Shown here one piece after another: positions 48,462 to 61,560 of a DNA stretch of 64,000 nt (position 1 is its first letter; the number at the start of each line of letters is the position of its first letter). The notes below the pieces were generated by a model. It searched no databases, was not told where the DNA came from, and saw only the letters and a list, made by a program, of their open reading frames with translations. The translations under genes were made by a program, and so were the position numbers. The stretch covers positions 682,001 to 746,000 of the forward strand of contig WBMV01007620.1 of the NCBI GenBank assembly GCA_013396655.1, given 5' to 3'. This stretch comes from Campylorhamphus procurvoides (Eukaryota; Chordata; Aves; Passeriformes; Dendrocolaptidae).

Positions 48462-51400
48462 TAAAACAAATGGAAGACTAGCAGAGATGAAGATGGTATC
48501 ACAAAAATATGCATGCAAGTGAAAAAAAGCCCCAGAAAGATAACTGAGTGGATTCAGTCTGATCATGGGAATCAAGGAATGACACAGAAGTAAATGACAG
48601 CAGACAGAAGCAGAGCATCAGAAATGCTTGTGGCTGTGGGCTAGAGCAGAGATGAGAAGCTGCATTCCCACAGAGCTCTCCAACCTCTCCAGCAGTAACA
48701 GCAGCAGGCTTGGAGCAGGGAGGAAAACTAGCTTTACTAACGCGCTAATGAAATGTAGCTTGAGTCCCGTGGGCCCAAAAATAATGCAGATTTGGATGGA
48801 GAAGACATGATCAACATTTAACACTTATTAAAGAAGCAGAACCGTGGGAGGTATTCAGTGCACAGAGTGCCAGGGCACAGTGCTCAGGGTCACTGGTCGC
48901 TGGGTCTAAGCACACTCCCCAGTACCACTGGTTTCAGGGGCACATCTTTCTCCTTGGTGTAAGGCAGTTTTGTGAATAGTTCAATGAACAAAGCTAATAT
49001 GTGACACCACAAATACTTCTGTTTCAGTTGTCTTTTATTTTTCTCATGATTTATGCTAAAATTTTTCATTTACAGTTCTTTAAAGACAGACATGGGGTCC
49101 TGTACTTCAACCATGTATTTAGGATGACTGACAAGAGAGAAACAAGAATTCCCTTTAACTTCTTGAGATACATAAAAGGAAATATTACAGCACTAGTATC
49201 TGCTTTGAAAATCTTGATTTATGAATAGATACAGACTTCATCCTCAGCTCCCACCCTCCATAACAGGAGAGCTTGTTCAGTCAAATATACTTCCAGACTT
49301 CCCTTTCCAGATTTAGTTCAACCTCCTCCATTAGACAAGAGTGAAGCAAAAGCTAATGCAAACTTTTACCAAATCCAAAAATGCATGAGAAATTTCATGT
49401 AATAATGAAACATTTCATGCATATGGTTCCATAAGTTCAGAAGGAAAGAGAGCAGGGGAAGGCACAGCCTCTCTGTAAAGACAGAAGGCTCCCAAGTGAA
49501 GCCCAAAGATCTACACAGTGCATCCAGCAGAGGGTGGGGATGTGCTTAATGTTGCATGTGATCAATTTTGGATGATTTGCAACAGAACATTTAAACTCAT
49601 TGCTTCTTTTCTGCAGCAGCAACTCATGTTCAAAAGAACATACCCATAAAAATGTGTCTTCCCCTATTTTTAATTACGCATATCAACTCTTTTTGTTCTC
49701 TCATGGTTGTACATAAAACTATTTTTGTTCTGAAAACAGTTAATTTTTGTTACAAACCCCAAAACTGATCTCACTTTAGTAAGTATCTGTAGTTCATTTG
49801 TCTAGGTTTTGTTTGTTTCCATTGTAAAATGATTATGCTATGCATGTACTTATAGTGTACTAGGGCAATTGATCAATATTACTAGCACAATCTTGCTCAG
49901 GTCTTTGCATTGTTGCAGCTAATGACACATAAATAATTTCTTATACTACAGTGTACACATTAACACTAGGGTGTCTTAAGAGACCAAACAGGGAAGAGAT
50001 AAATAACTATGACAACTGAAATGAAGATTAGAAATTATTAATTGTGGTAAAACAGACTATGAAACAAATAAATAATTCAACAGAAAAAAACATTATTACA
50101 CAGGTTAAAACCATGTGACTTATCTCTCTGCAATGCATCTGAAGGCATTATATAATTTAATTATCTAAGCACATCACAAATCTTTACATGGCTGTTTTAT
50201 GATTTATGGCATTGTTTGCAAAACCAAAAGAACAAGTTTGGCACCAGGTGTTGGGATCAGTAAGTTAGAAAGCAGTAAACAGGAGAAAATAAACAGCCTG
50301 AAATATGTTGAAAGTTAAATGGAATCTAGGAAGCCTAACAGAAGAAAGTCAAAAAAAGCCTGTACTGCCTTCAACTTCTAATGTAAGACTCGCTTCCATC
50401 CAGCCTTATTCATGTGGAGAGTAAGAACCTTAATCTACTATTACGGATTCATTATTTTTTAGCATCTGGAACCTCTCTATACATAAGAGATTTCAAAAAA
50501 ATCCCAAAAACTTAACATGATAAGAGATATTTTATTGGAGGAAAATGCAGAACTCTGCTCCTTGTTACGCTAGCATCCTGTAAATTACGAACCTTCAGAT
50601 TAGTATTGCTTCAGATTATTGGCTATTTGCATCAGTGTCCTTCAGTTAAGTAAGTAAACAAATGTGTTATTCCTTAAAATCCACTGGAGGAAATTGTCAA
50701 GTTCTTGAGAAGAACAACAATGTTCCTAAAGAAAAAGAAATAAAAAATCCTTAACTTCAGGATTCATATTCATTTTCTTTTCTGCATGGTCCTTTAAAGG
50801 AGGCAATATCAAAGTTTTCCTAGCGAAAACATGGTAAAACCTAGTGGCCTTGAAAACCAGGAGGCCTTAGCATCTTTTACTTAAGCTAAAAAAAGGGTAC
50901 ATGACTCAGCTTCAGAATACCCCATACACACAGAAACTGGGGGAGGGAATAGCTCAAGGCAACGAAGCATACTAACTACTAACAGAATTACTGAAGTAAT
51001 TTTCCAGCACAGTTTGTTATACCAGCAAATTGTCAATGCCTTCCACTGGATCCTAAGCACAAGCCAATGTTAATGTAAAACCACTGCCAACATTTCATGA
51101 TGCTATTACAGCTCTCATAATTAATTGAGTTTTATTAAAACCTTACTGTTCTAAAATCATGTTATCTTGTAAAAATCTTATTATTTTTCTTTAAAAAAAA
51201 ATTGTTCCAAAACTACAAAATTAGAATCAAAGTAGCCTTAGAAGCTAAAACACCCATGAGACATAAAGATGCAATTTTTTCTTTCTAAATTTAGGAATTT
51301 CTGGTATTTCAATTCAACCTCTTCAGTTTGCACTATGAACTTTGCTAACCTCACTGGTTTGCTATAGGGCCAGAATTGGTCAGAAAAATAAAAAACATCT

Positions 51401-54400
51401 ATGCAGGAATAATTTATCCTGCAATACAGACCTGCATATATTATAATCACATCAAATAGCATTTTAAAACCATTTCATCTATTTCAGATTAAGCTTAATT
51501 TCTTGTAGATTAAAACCAAGTGCTGCACTTTTGTATAAATACTAAAATTAAAATTAACTCTTACAGTTCAGAAATTGCTTACAAAACACCCATAAGGAAG
51601 GTTGCTCTTACAAGCTGTAATCAACTTTTGCACAAGAATTTGGCTGTGGTGGGAGTTTGACTACAAGTTTCAGCCCACTCCCTACTTCAGAAAAGGAAAC
51701 AAGCACGCAAACTGGATGTCTGAAAGTTTTTGATGTAGTGAGAGCACTTCCTTTGCAAAGGATGTTTAGTTCACAGGCCAAAGGAAGCGACTCAAAGAAC
51801 AGGAAACTTAAGAATTAAATTAGATATGAATTGTCATATTAATCTGGGAAAAAAGATTTCTTTCTGTTCACATATAGTAAGCACTGAAGAAAAAAAGTGA
51901 CATTTTCAGATTTTATAAATTACATCAATCACAAATTGGAGAAAAGAGGCAACTTTAATACTGGCCAAATAATTTTTAAATCACTATTTTAAAAGAAGAC
52001 CATAGTGAGATTGTGATTCCAACTCTAGTACGTTATCCGTACACACACACTGACTACAAAAATGAAGTAAGATCTCAACTTTGATATATCTCGCTTTGAC
52101 AGCTCCAATGGACTTGTTAACTGCCTTAGGAGTTCTGAGAATCTGGGCATCAAATGGCAAATATTCTGAAATGTGCTTTTCCATGGTTTCCTGTTCACTC
52201 AGGAAAACAAAAGAACTGTTGCAAAGTGGCAATTTCAGACTTGCATTGTTTTACCAAAGACATCTCACTTGTGTCCTCAGACTGAGCTTGTCATTTACCT
52301 TTTACTGAGTTGTGGCTTTAATCTTACCTTTCTTTGCCACAGGTGTTATGTTACAAAATGATCTACTGGTCAGAAAGTCCACCACACACCGACATGTATT
52401 GACTGTGCTCCTCTCATCCAGCAAAATGTAAGGCAACCAAAAAAGTGCTGAACAACTGGGGACCTGATAAAAACCAACATTCTTAGAACCACAAACAAGG
52501 CGAAAAGTCAGACCTTTCCTTTGCATTTCCTTCTTCCTGCGTGTCAAATCTTGCTCTGGAAAGCAATTTCACATCCTTCCCTGTCACAGTATTAACTGAG
52601 CAGAAGCAGCATTCTTGGCTAAGAAAGCTGTTAAATAACTTTCCTGAAAGGACCAGGCAAATCCAGAGCCCTACTATTCCTAGGAAACTGAAAAAATAAT
52701 TTATCAGATGAGCCTTTCCACCATCCAGAAGGATTACTAACTGCAGCAATTTGAATGATTGCTTTGCTACACTTACACAACACATCAAAACCGGCAGTGT
52801 CCCACCTCCAGAGACAAATCTGGGACAGTTGTGTTGAGCAAAGTGGTCCAACTGGCCTTTGTGTGGAAAGCGGACACAAGCATGTAGAGGAGGAGGAGGA
52901 GGAACAGCTGACACCCAAATCTGTTTCTGCCCCTAGAATTTGGGTGCATGTTAGAACATCCTTTCATGTGGCCCAGCAAGGCAGCTCCTCCTTCCTATGT
53001 ACCTAGAAAGTCTGGAGCACTCAAACTCAACCCTCTCAGCTCCCAAGGCAAAAAGCTGAAATAAAGCAGGTTTTAAGTTAGCAGAATTATTAAAACTAAT
53101 GAAGCAAAATTGTAGCTTGGATTATAGTGTGAAAGAGGAGGTAGGAAAGCTGGTACACTTGTTTTTCATGTATAGATCACAAAAATGCCTCAAACTGCTT
53201 CCACTCAAACCACTGAAAGAATGCCCAGAGGCCTGATATGGGCACAGCAAGGAGCACTTTTTGGACAGCCATCCTGCAGGTAATGAAATGTGAAGTCCAA
53301 AGAACCAGCCAACAGAATAATCCAGTGTAGAAGAAACAGAGGCACAACCAGCTGGATTGAAACCAGTAATGAATGTGACCAGCACAACAACACAGAGCCT
53401 GACAGCATTTTAAGGTAGATAAGGAATACAAAAACCATATTTTATTTTAAATATTTACTTGACTCATAATCAGAAAGAAACTTCTTGTTTGTGAGATCGA
53501 TTCTCACCTGTAGCCTTTTGCCCTTTTGATTTCAAATACTAGTTTTGGCAACATTTGGAAATTTTAGGCTTGGGCTCTCCTAGTAATGTATAACTTTATA
53601 ACATTCACTGGCAAACCCCATCCAGCAAAATCAATCCTCAGCATAGAGTGAAAATCAGACAACCATCCAAAACAACAGGACAGACAAGACTGAGAGGCCA
53701 ATGCTCCTCTCTGGCTTTCATAAATCTGTACCAAAACCCATTTCATACAAAAAACTCCCCAACATTACAGCCACTAATCATGTTAGTGCTGTGGTGTTAC
53801 TTTACAGTGGTACTCAGATACTGCATCTTTCATCTGTCCTCTGGTACATGGAACACACACTAAGAATAGAACTAGAACATATTTTTCATGCTTCAGTGGC
53901 ACTTATTGCAACTCAGGAGAAACCAGTAACTAAAACTTCTCATTTTTCTAAACCGTGACAAAGTATTTGTGCCATATTTAAAATTGATAGATATTCCTTA
54001 ACATCAAAATATCTGTTCCAAAAATTAAATCACCCAAGAAACTGTGCTTTAGCTAAAAGGAAGAGAACAAACCACAGCAGGTGAGAAATACTGTCAGTTC
54101 CAGGGGTTGATCTGTAACCCAAGTTCTCATTCATTTTTATGTTTTGAGGTTTCCTTCCCCATTAGATATACCATCTGAAGCTTTTCAATTCTTTCCCCTA
54201 CAACTGCACATTAGGAACTACTTTGTTAAGTAGAAGCAAGGATTCTTCCAAAAATCCTTCTACACCAAAATCAAAAGCTTTAAGAAACATTTTAGATACT
54301 TCTTAAATACAATTAAATTCACAGCAAAACTAAGTTTCAAACAAGGCAATACGATACATTAAAATAAGAAGGCAGTTTTACTGATCCAGAGAAGCAGAAG

Positions 54401-56200
54401 TTGTGCCAAGAGCACGTCTCTGGTTATTATTTAACTTATCTTTAAAGTGAGTCTCTCAGACTGCCAAATCAGAATACAACTAGCACTCATAAGAACTGCT
54501 GTGGCAGGAAAAGTAATGCAGTTAATGTAATACATAGGGCATCCAAATCTAGAATGCCTTTTTAATGCTTTCACACAAGTATGAAGGAGAAAAATGTATG
54601 ATTGGAATAGTAAAACACCTGAAAGTAACCTGTCATTCAGAACAGAGTATAAAACTTTCTCATTATTTTTGCAGCTGGCAGTTTAGGGAAAGAAGGAAAC
54701 AAAGAATTAATCCTCAAAAAACTTTTCTTGCAATAGTGAATCGCAGAACTTACCAAATACATAATTCACTGTAAACAGTGTATGCCTAGGCCTAGAAGTT
54801 GCTTAACGTTTTCCCTGAAAAAGCTTTGCTTTCAGTTCCTTTTTAACTTTGCCACTCTTTGCTTCAGATTGATTTTTTTTGGTTTTTGTTTTTTTCTTTA
54901 TAAGAAATTTAAAACCAACTCAGTCATTTTGAGACTGTATTGGAGAACTTATTTTTCTGGTTAATGTTAAACATTTCATGCCAAATTAAGAAGCCTTATT
55001 GCTTCTAAGCAGCAAACCAGAAATTTGTCAGGTGGGTCAGGCTGTTTCGATGTACTCCTTTAGACTCAGGAAATGCTGCTTGTTCCAAAGCAAAATTATG
55101 AGCAATTAGTTGGTCAGTCACAAGGGAGGTGTTTGGTCCCTGATGAGCCAATCCTCACTGCCTTCACTGCCAGTGCAGAGAGAGGAAAAGTACTTTAGAG
55201 CACCGTTCCTCTGATCTGTCAGACACCTACTCCCACATGAGATGAACTGCAGCCCAGAAGTGCCTCTTTCTCCTCACCAGCTGTAAAGGGAGTCCAAGCA
55301 GCCACGCTGAAGGTGCTTGGTGCTATGACACCCCTTCTACAGAGCCTCACAGCTCTGCTTTGAAGAACTGCATGAACCATTAAGGCATTTCAGTCAAGAA
55401 TGGTATCATGTCAGTAGGTATTTCCTTGGAGATGTTCCCACCAACCAAATGGTGGCCAGTGGAGAAGAACTACAGATCTTTCTCATCTGTACTTTACGCA
55501 AAGTCTCTCTACCTTTGAGAGCAAAAAGGAAGGACTGTCACAATTCAAACTCTCTCCTAAGATTTCCAAAGAAGTCTCTGAAACACCTACCTCTCACTCA
55601 AGTTTTCCATAAACTGCAAGTGCATTTGTGAATCCCAACTTAAAATGCTGTTTATTTTAGCACTCAATAACTATATAACTGTGGGGATGACTCTTCTTTA
55701 GGAGGTGTTTTTGCATCTACTGTCGCAGCCCAGAGTATTTTCTGGCAGCTTACATAATCTAATTATTTAGTCATATTGAAGCACTTACTATATCCTGGCC
55801 GATGGATGAAGTTTATACACAAGTTAAATTCTCAGTGAAATTACCTTCAAGACAAATATAAGCCTGACATTTCAGTGTAAGGCAATGACATTCATACTAA
55901 AGCTAGTAACACACTTTACCTGGGTTTTTTTTTAAACTTTTCCTTTCATAGCAGCATAGATTGTGAGGTCCCTCAAGTCTGAGTGAGCTAACTCATAGTA
56001 GCGTGAGAGCTCACAGTAAAGAAGAGAATGTCCACCCTCTGTCACTGGACACTCATCCAGCACACCCCCCTTTACACACGCTCCCTTCCCTGAGGAAGGT
56101 TTGTAAAAATTTACCCACTCTGGGAACACAATCAGGCACAGATCTTTAGTTACCAAGCACGAACCTATCAGATGTGTCCTGCCAAAATCAACACACTGCT

Positions 56201-56282
56201 AATAAATGAATTATGAAAGTTGTGACATGCACAAGAGATCAAATAAATGAATTATGAAAGTTGTGACATGCACAAGAGATCA
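56201..56282 (+). repeat. Perfect tandem duplication, 41-bp unit, two copies
   Basis: Copies 56201-56241 and 56242-56282 are identical as read here, starting AATAAATGAATTATGAAAGT and ending CAAGAGATCA. Perfect identity suggests a recent duplication, or an assembly artefact. Confidence 0.95.
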
Positions 56283-57040
56283 ATATTTATACCATTTCTT
56301 TGTAAAATTACACCTTGCAAGCTCCCAGGTTAGGAACTGAGAGAGATCCCATCACTTGGATCTTGGCCATTTCAGCGATTGCATGGCTCAGGCTGATGAA
56401 TCCTTGCACCTGTTTGCAACTCCTACCTCTTTCCCATGACCCACGGTCTCTTATTCTTTCACTCACCATTCTGTTCCTTTCTTATCCCTCAACCTATATT
56501 TAACTTGGCAATTTCTGGCTAACTCAATGCTAGCACAACAGCAGACAGAAGCTCTGTCACTGCAGCTAATCAGTCCTGTGAGTGCTAACAGCTACCAGTT
56601 CCACATTAGCCTTCTGGAAAAGTATTTTAAGAAACTGTTAAGTTTTGCAACAAGTGAAAGAAATAAATGTTAAAAACTTAATTTCATGAAAACTTCCTTT
56701 TTACATATAACACATTTGCACCTGTAACTAAAAAATCCAATTCTGTAAGTAGTAAAAAAGGACTCTAGGCTGACACAAACTCCTCTTATAGTCACCCCCA
56801 ATGTGATATAATCATATTTCATGTGTGCCAAAATGAAGTACTTACAGTTACAATGACTGTTATTTAAACCTTTTAAGCATGTACCCAACAGAAGTAGAAC
56901 AGAAAAAAAAAGACAAAGTGATTTGCTACTGCAGGTTGACATTCATCATTTGACCATATATAGTGTAAAAAGCAACAACTTAATCACTGCAGTTTCAGGA
57001 TAAACAATCCTTCCTAGAGTGAAATATTCTATCACAGTGT

Positions 57041-57106
57041 GATAGATGGATAGATGGATGAATGGATGGATGGATAGATAGACAGATAGATTAGATAGAT
57101 AGACAG
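57041..57106 (+). repeat. GATA/GGAT tetranucleotide microsatellite
   Basis: About 66 bp of mixed GATA, GATG and GACA units with one interruption (GATTAGAT). Typical interrupted, probably polymorphic tetranucleotide array in an intron. Confidence 0.95.
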
Positions 57107-58936
57107 CAATACTGAGTACCTAACTATTGTTAAAATATGCTGAAGAGTTTTAAAATTCCAATAAACTTTTTTAAACACAGCTGTGCTGAGTTTGGTTGAG
57201 ACAGAGTTCATTTTCTTTTTTCTTTTTTTTAACTGCAATATTAAACCCTCTGGTCTGGTCAAAAGGGAGAAGGGGTGGAGACTGCAATGCATATATCTTT
57301 AAATTGTTGCAACTATGATTTGAGTCGCATGTTATAGTAATTGCTATAACAGGAACCACTGGAAGAAAAACCTTATAGGAATTAGGCAACTGAAGATTCC
57401 ACAAGTCACTCACTTCTCACTTTTTCCCAAATTCATTATTACTGAAAGGCTTGCAAATCTATGTATCAAGGACACTACAAAAAAACCTAACCATCATAGA
57501 CAATCAGAGAAAAACACCTGTTCAGTAACTTTTTCTGTTTATATGCTCTAAGTATATTCAAAATTTTTATAGAGATGCTGGACAGCCTTACTGAATAGAT
57601 GTCTCACATACATACTGTTCACTGGGCCAAGTCAATAAGGATAACACTGTTTCCTAAAATTTTTCTGCAAGCCAAAGAGCCTACTGATTCTACAGGATTT
57701 GACATTTTTCTGCCCCATTTAATATCAGAGAAGGAGAAAAACAGCAGAGTGAATTAAAAATAGGTACCTCACACTTGCCTGCTGCACTCACACTGTGCCA
57801 AGCCTTATTTGAGACTATTTCCATGAAATGCACTAGAGTGGGGCCAGCCAGCTGAGAGCATACAGAAAAATCACCCCAAGCCTGAACCTAATTTGAACCT
57901 TGTCTGCAATTAGAGGGGGAAAATGAAGATGAACTGTATTTAACTTTTCCTGCACCTCTGGACTTCCTACACTGGGTCATAAAAGGCAATGAAAGTGAAT
58001 GAAGCATAGAAAAAAAGGTTGTATAATGTGATAACCCAACCTCAGCAAAATTAAGAAGAGTATGAAATTCAACCAGAAACGTTGTCCCTTCCTCCCCAAC
58101 TGCAGGCAAATCAATTTTTAAGCCAAGGAGACTTAGATAAGCTTCAAATTTTTAGACATTCATCCAAACTAAAACACTTGAGAGTCACTGATCATTTCAC
58201 GTTGAATGCCTTGGCTGGGGAACAGAAAAAAATCTGCACATCTCCCACAGGTCACACACTGGTCAACAGCATATATTAAAAAAAATGGGAAAAATAAAAA
58301 TATGCTGAGCTTTATCTTCTTCTCAAAGAAATTTAAAAACAGTAATCAAAATAAAAGGAACTGAAATGGGAAGAAAAATATTTCAGTACACTAAATCTCA
58401 TAAGCCTGAGTTAAACTAAGCCCTTTATTCCTTTCTTTGAGAATTAAAAATAAAGTATACGAAAATAAATGAGACTTTCCTACTCTGAATGTTACTTTTT
58501 CCCAAATTTTTTTTTTTTAACAACAAACATCAAGAGACATCTCCATCATTAGCACTTGAAATGTGCATGTACCAAACTGAGGTATAACAGCTCATAACTA
58601 GGTTATAGATTTCCTCTTTATGTTGACAGACACCGAGACTGTCATTTAGGACCCATATAAAACACAGTAAGTCATGCACAGAGAAAATGTTAACTGAGGA
58701 AAGGCAGTATTATTAAAGTGTAAATGCTTATTAGCAAAGTTTACATAAATTCACAGCACCCTCCGTGAACCAAGAAATTTACACTCACATATAGATACAG
58801 TGTTCATGATTTATTATTCTGGATGCTGGGCAGATACGGATTCAATCTGCTGTTTTTAACTTTACTGTAAACGGTACAAGTTTTAAGTGCCAGCCTAAAA
58901 CACCGCATGTACCACTGAAAAATGTAATTTAAAAAA

Positions 58937-59398
58937 TGTGGGATGGGGCAACCCTGGACCATGAGGATGGTGAAGGGTCTGGAGGGGAAGCCATATGAGG
59001 AGCATCTGAGATCACCTCATTTGTTCAGTCTGGAGGAGGCTGAGGGGAGACCTCACTGCAGCTACAATTTCCTTGTGAGGGGAAGAGGAGGCACAGGCAC
59101 TGATCTCTTCACTCTTGTGACCAGTGACAGGACTTAAGGGAATGGCATGAAATTGTGTCAGGGGAGGTTTAGATTGAATATTAGAGAAAGGTTCTTCACC
59201 CAGAGGGTGGTTGGGCACTGGAATAGGCTCTGCAGGGCAGTGGTCACAGCACCAAGCCTGGCAGAGTTCAAGCAGCAGTTGAGACAACACTCTCAGGCAC
59301 ATGACATAATTCTTGGGGATTACAAGCCAAGTACAGAGCCAGGGGCTGGATTCAATGATCCTTGTGGGCCCCTTCCAGTTCAGGTTATTCTATGATTA
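58937..59398 (+). mobile_element. CR1 LINE fragment with end of ORF2, plus orientation
   Basis: The longest CR1 piece here, about 460 bp. It includes the end of the reverse-transcriptase ORF (GGAGGCTGAGGGGAGACCTC region) and the 3' tail with TTCTTCACCCAGAGGGTGGT, GGGCAGTGGTCACAGCACCA and TTCAATGATCCTTGTGGGCC, ending at TTCTATGATTAA. Frames are broken; it is a dead, 5'-truncated copy. Antisense to MAP3K15. Confidence 0.92.
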
Positions 59399-61543
59399 AC
59401 TGCAAGAGACTGTAAAATCAGCTTCATTGGGATGCTGTTTGGTAACTGAGTACATCTCATTATTATCACCAATCTCAAAGATACAAAAGAAGAGAGAACC
59501 TAGTTCCCTGCATTATGCGGTTCCAAAGAAAGGATGTTACTGGTCACATTCACACAATTCTGCTGGAGGGTACCTGGAGTCAGAGCTCTGACAGACTGTC
59601 ATGTAGTTAGAGGCCACACAGAAAACCAGGTCTGTGCTTTTACAGCACAGCTTTTACTTGTGGCTAGGCCAGCGACAAGGCTGTCTAAGCACCATCCTTT
59701 TCACTGCATTCTGGACTGCAGTATAAATATGAGATACCCAGGCTATCAGACAATGCAAAATGACATTGAAAGTGCGCATTTGCTGCTTTTTCCTTTAGAA
59801 CTGGAGCTTGTCTGCTGTTGACTAGCTGGAATGAAGTATTCGGCTTGCAAGACAAGACTAAATCATCCCATTTTTCAAAGAATTTGTTAGAAGTAGTCAC
59901 GGAGCATGACAACAGTATTTTCATGAATATGCTCCAGAAGGAGGAAGGGATCTTTCTGACATATTGCTGCATTCATTTTTCATGAAGCCTTACAGCTGTA
60001 TAAGCTTTGATGAAATACAAGCCAAAGTCAACTACCACAGTCAGACCTGAGACCCCACAGACTTATTACACAGACAGCAGGGAACAGCAACTGCCACCCC
60101 TATCAGGGACTCTAAGATGGAAACTCAGACTTGAAGACATACTGAAGGAAAACAGTACATAGCTGCTTTGTACCTTGTGAATGTGTCATGGTGAGAACAC
60201 ACAAGAAAGTTTAGGGTTAAAATTCTGAATATTCATCTTTAAAACTGTCTGAAATACCAAACCTTAAGGAAATTAACTTGTTATTCCTCTCAGAAGTTGT
60301 ACCATATCATTACTGAGGCAATCATTCCTAAAAAACATGGAATCTGAAGAGGGATTAAAGGGGAAAAAAAATAAAAAGCAATCAATCATTCTTTTGTGCC
60401 TTGATTGCAAGCCAAAAGTCAAGGCAGATTCTGGCTTTCCCAAAAAAATATGAAGACTTACCTACTTTTGTAACTATAATAAGCAAAAACTAAGTTTATC
60501 AGCTACAAAACTGAATTAGCAGAAACAAAAAAAATCCACCTCAAGCATTTGCAGACTTTCATTCTGATTAGGATACTTTCTCCACTGGACAACAGCGGGT
60601 AACTTGTCAGTTATCCAAAGCATCATAAGCACCAGTAGTAGGCACAGACACAATGTCTGGCTTTGAGAATGTTAATCATGTCCTCTTCTCAAACGGAGTT
60701 AAAAAAGACCGAAGCACGTCAAGCATCCATTTACAAAGAAAATATCTGAAATAAGTATGTCAGCTGCACAAAAGGCAGAGCTGATGCTGATAAGAGCTGA
60801 CAGTTACTGTGTGAAACAGGATTGAGCACACAGAACCTCTGCTAAGTAAGGCAGCCTGGTGCCAAACAGTAATGCCATTGTAAACATTAGCTTTTCTCCT
60901 GCAAATTTTTATTAGTGACTAAGATTAGTGCAACAGAGATGACTGCTCTAGCACCGTCAGAAAGCAACACACAGACAGAATGCAACCTTGTACTGTTTTC
61001 ATTTACCAGTTTCCAACTTCAGTTACAGCTTGTCACTCTCAGAGCAATGGCAAAACTACAATGAAATGTCTTCCCTCAACATACACACAAATTAGGAGAA
61101 TTAAAAAAAAAGAATATAATTTCTTTCAACTGCTGTGTGTGAAAGACAGCAACAGGAGAGTTAATGCAGCTAGTCTCACCTCAGTGAAATTATGGGCAGA
61201 TATTTTACTGCAATAGAAAAAATGTGCAGCCTTTCCATGACAGCTAAGGCAAAGACACTTGATTCAATACAATTTCTTGTGGCTGAGCTAGCTACTAAAT
61301 AGTTGTAGCAAAGTAAAAAGGGATCAGGAGAGAGGACAGTAAACAAGTGGCAAATAATTCACTATCCCAAGTTTAAAAAATTAACTTCCCTGTTGTTTTC
61401 ACAACAATCAGTTTCATAGAATCTACCACCGTTTTTGCCAGGCCTGGAGGCATCCAAGTACCACAATTCGTGGAAAGCACTGCTGGCACCAGCAGTAAAC
61501 TGAAGAATTTTAGAGAAAGCTCATTATAATGCTCTACGTAGGA

Positions 61544-61560
61544 GTTTGTTTGTTTGTTTT
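61544..61560 (+). repeat. Short GTTT microsatellite
   Basis: About four GTTT units directly followed by TTCCAG. Short and of no evident function. Confidence 0.85.

Noticed and set aside
52483..52914. 143-codon open frame on the minus strand beginning with Pro-rich residues
   Set aside because: The start overlaps a GGA repeat (about 52888-52903) and overlapping frames on both strands are also open; no family recognised.
58943..59395. Open frames at 58.9-59.4 kb
   Set aside because: They derive from a decayed CR1 fragment, not a host gene.
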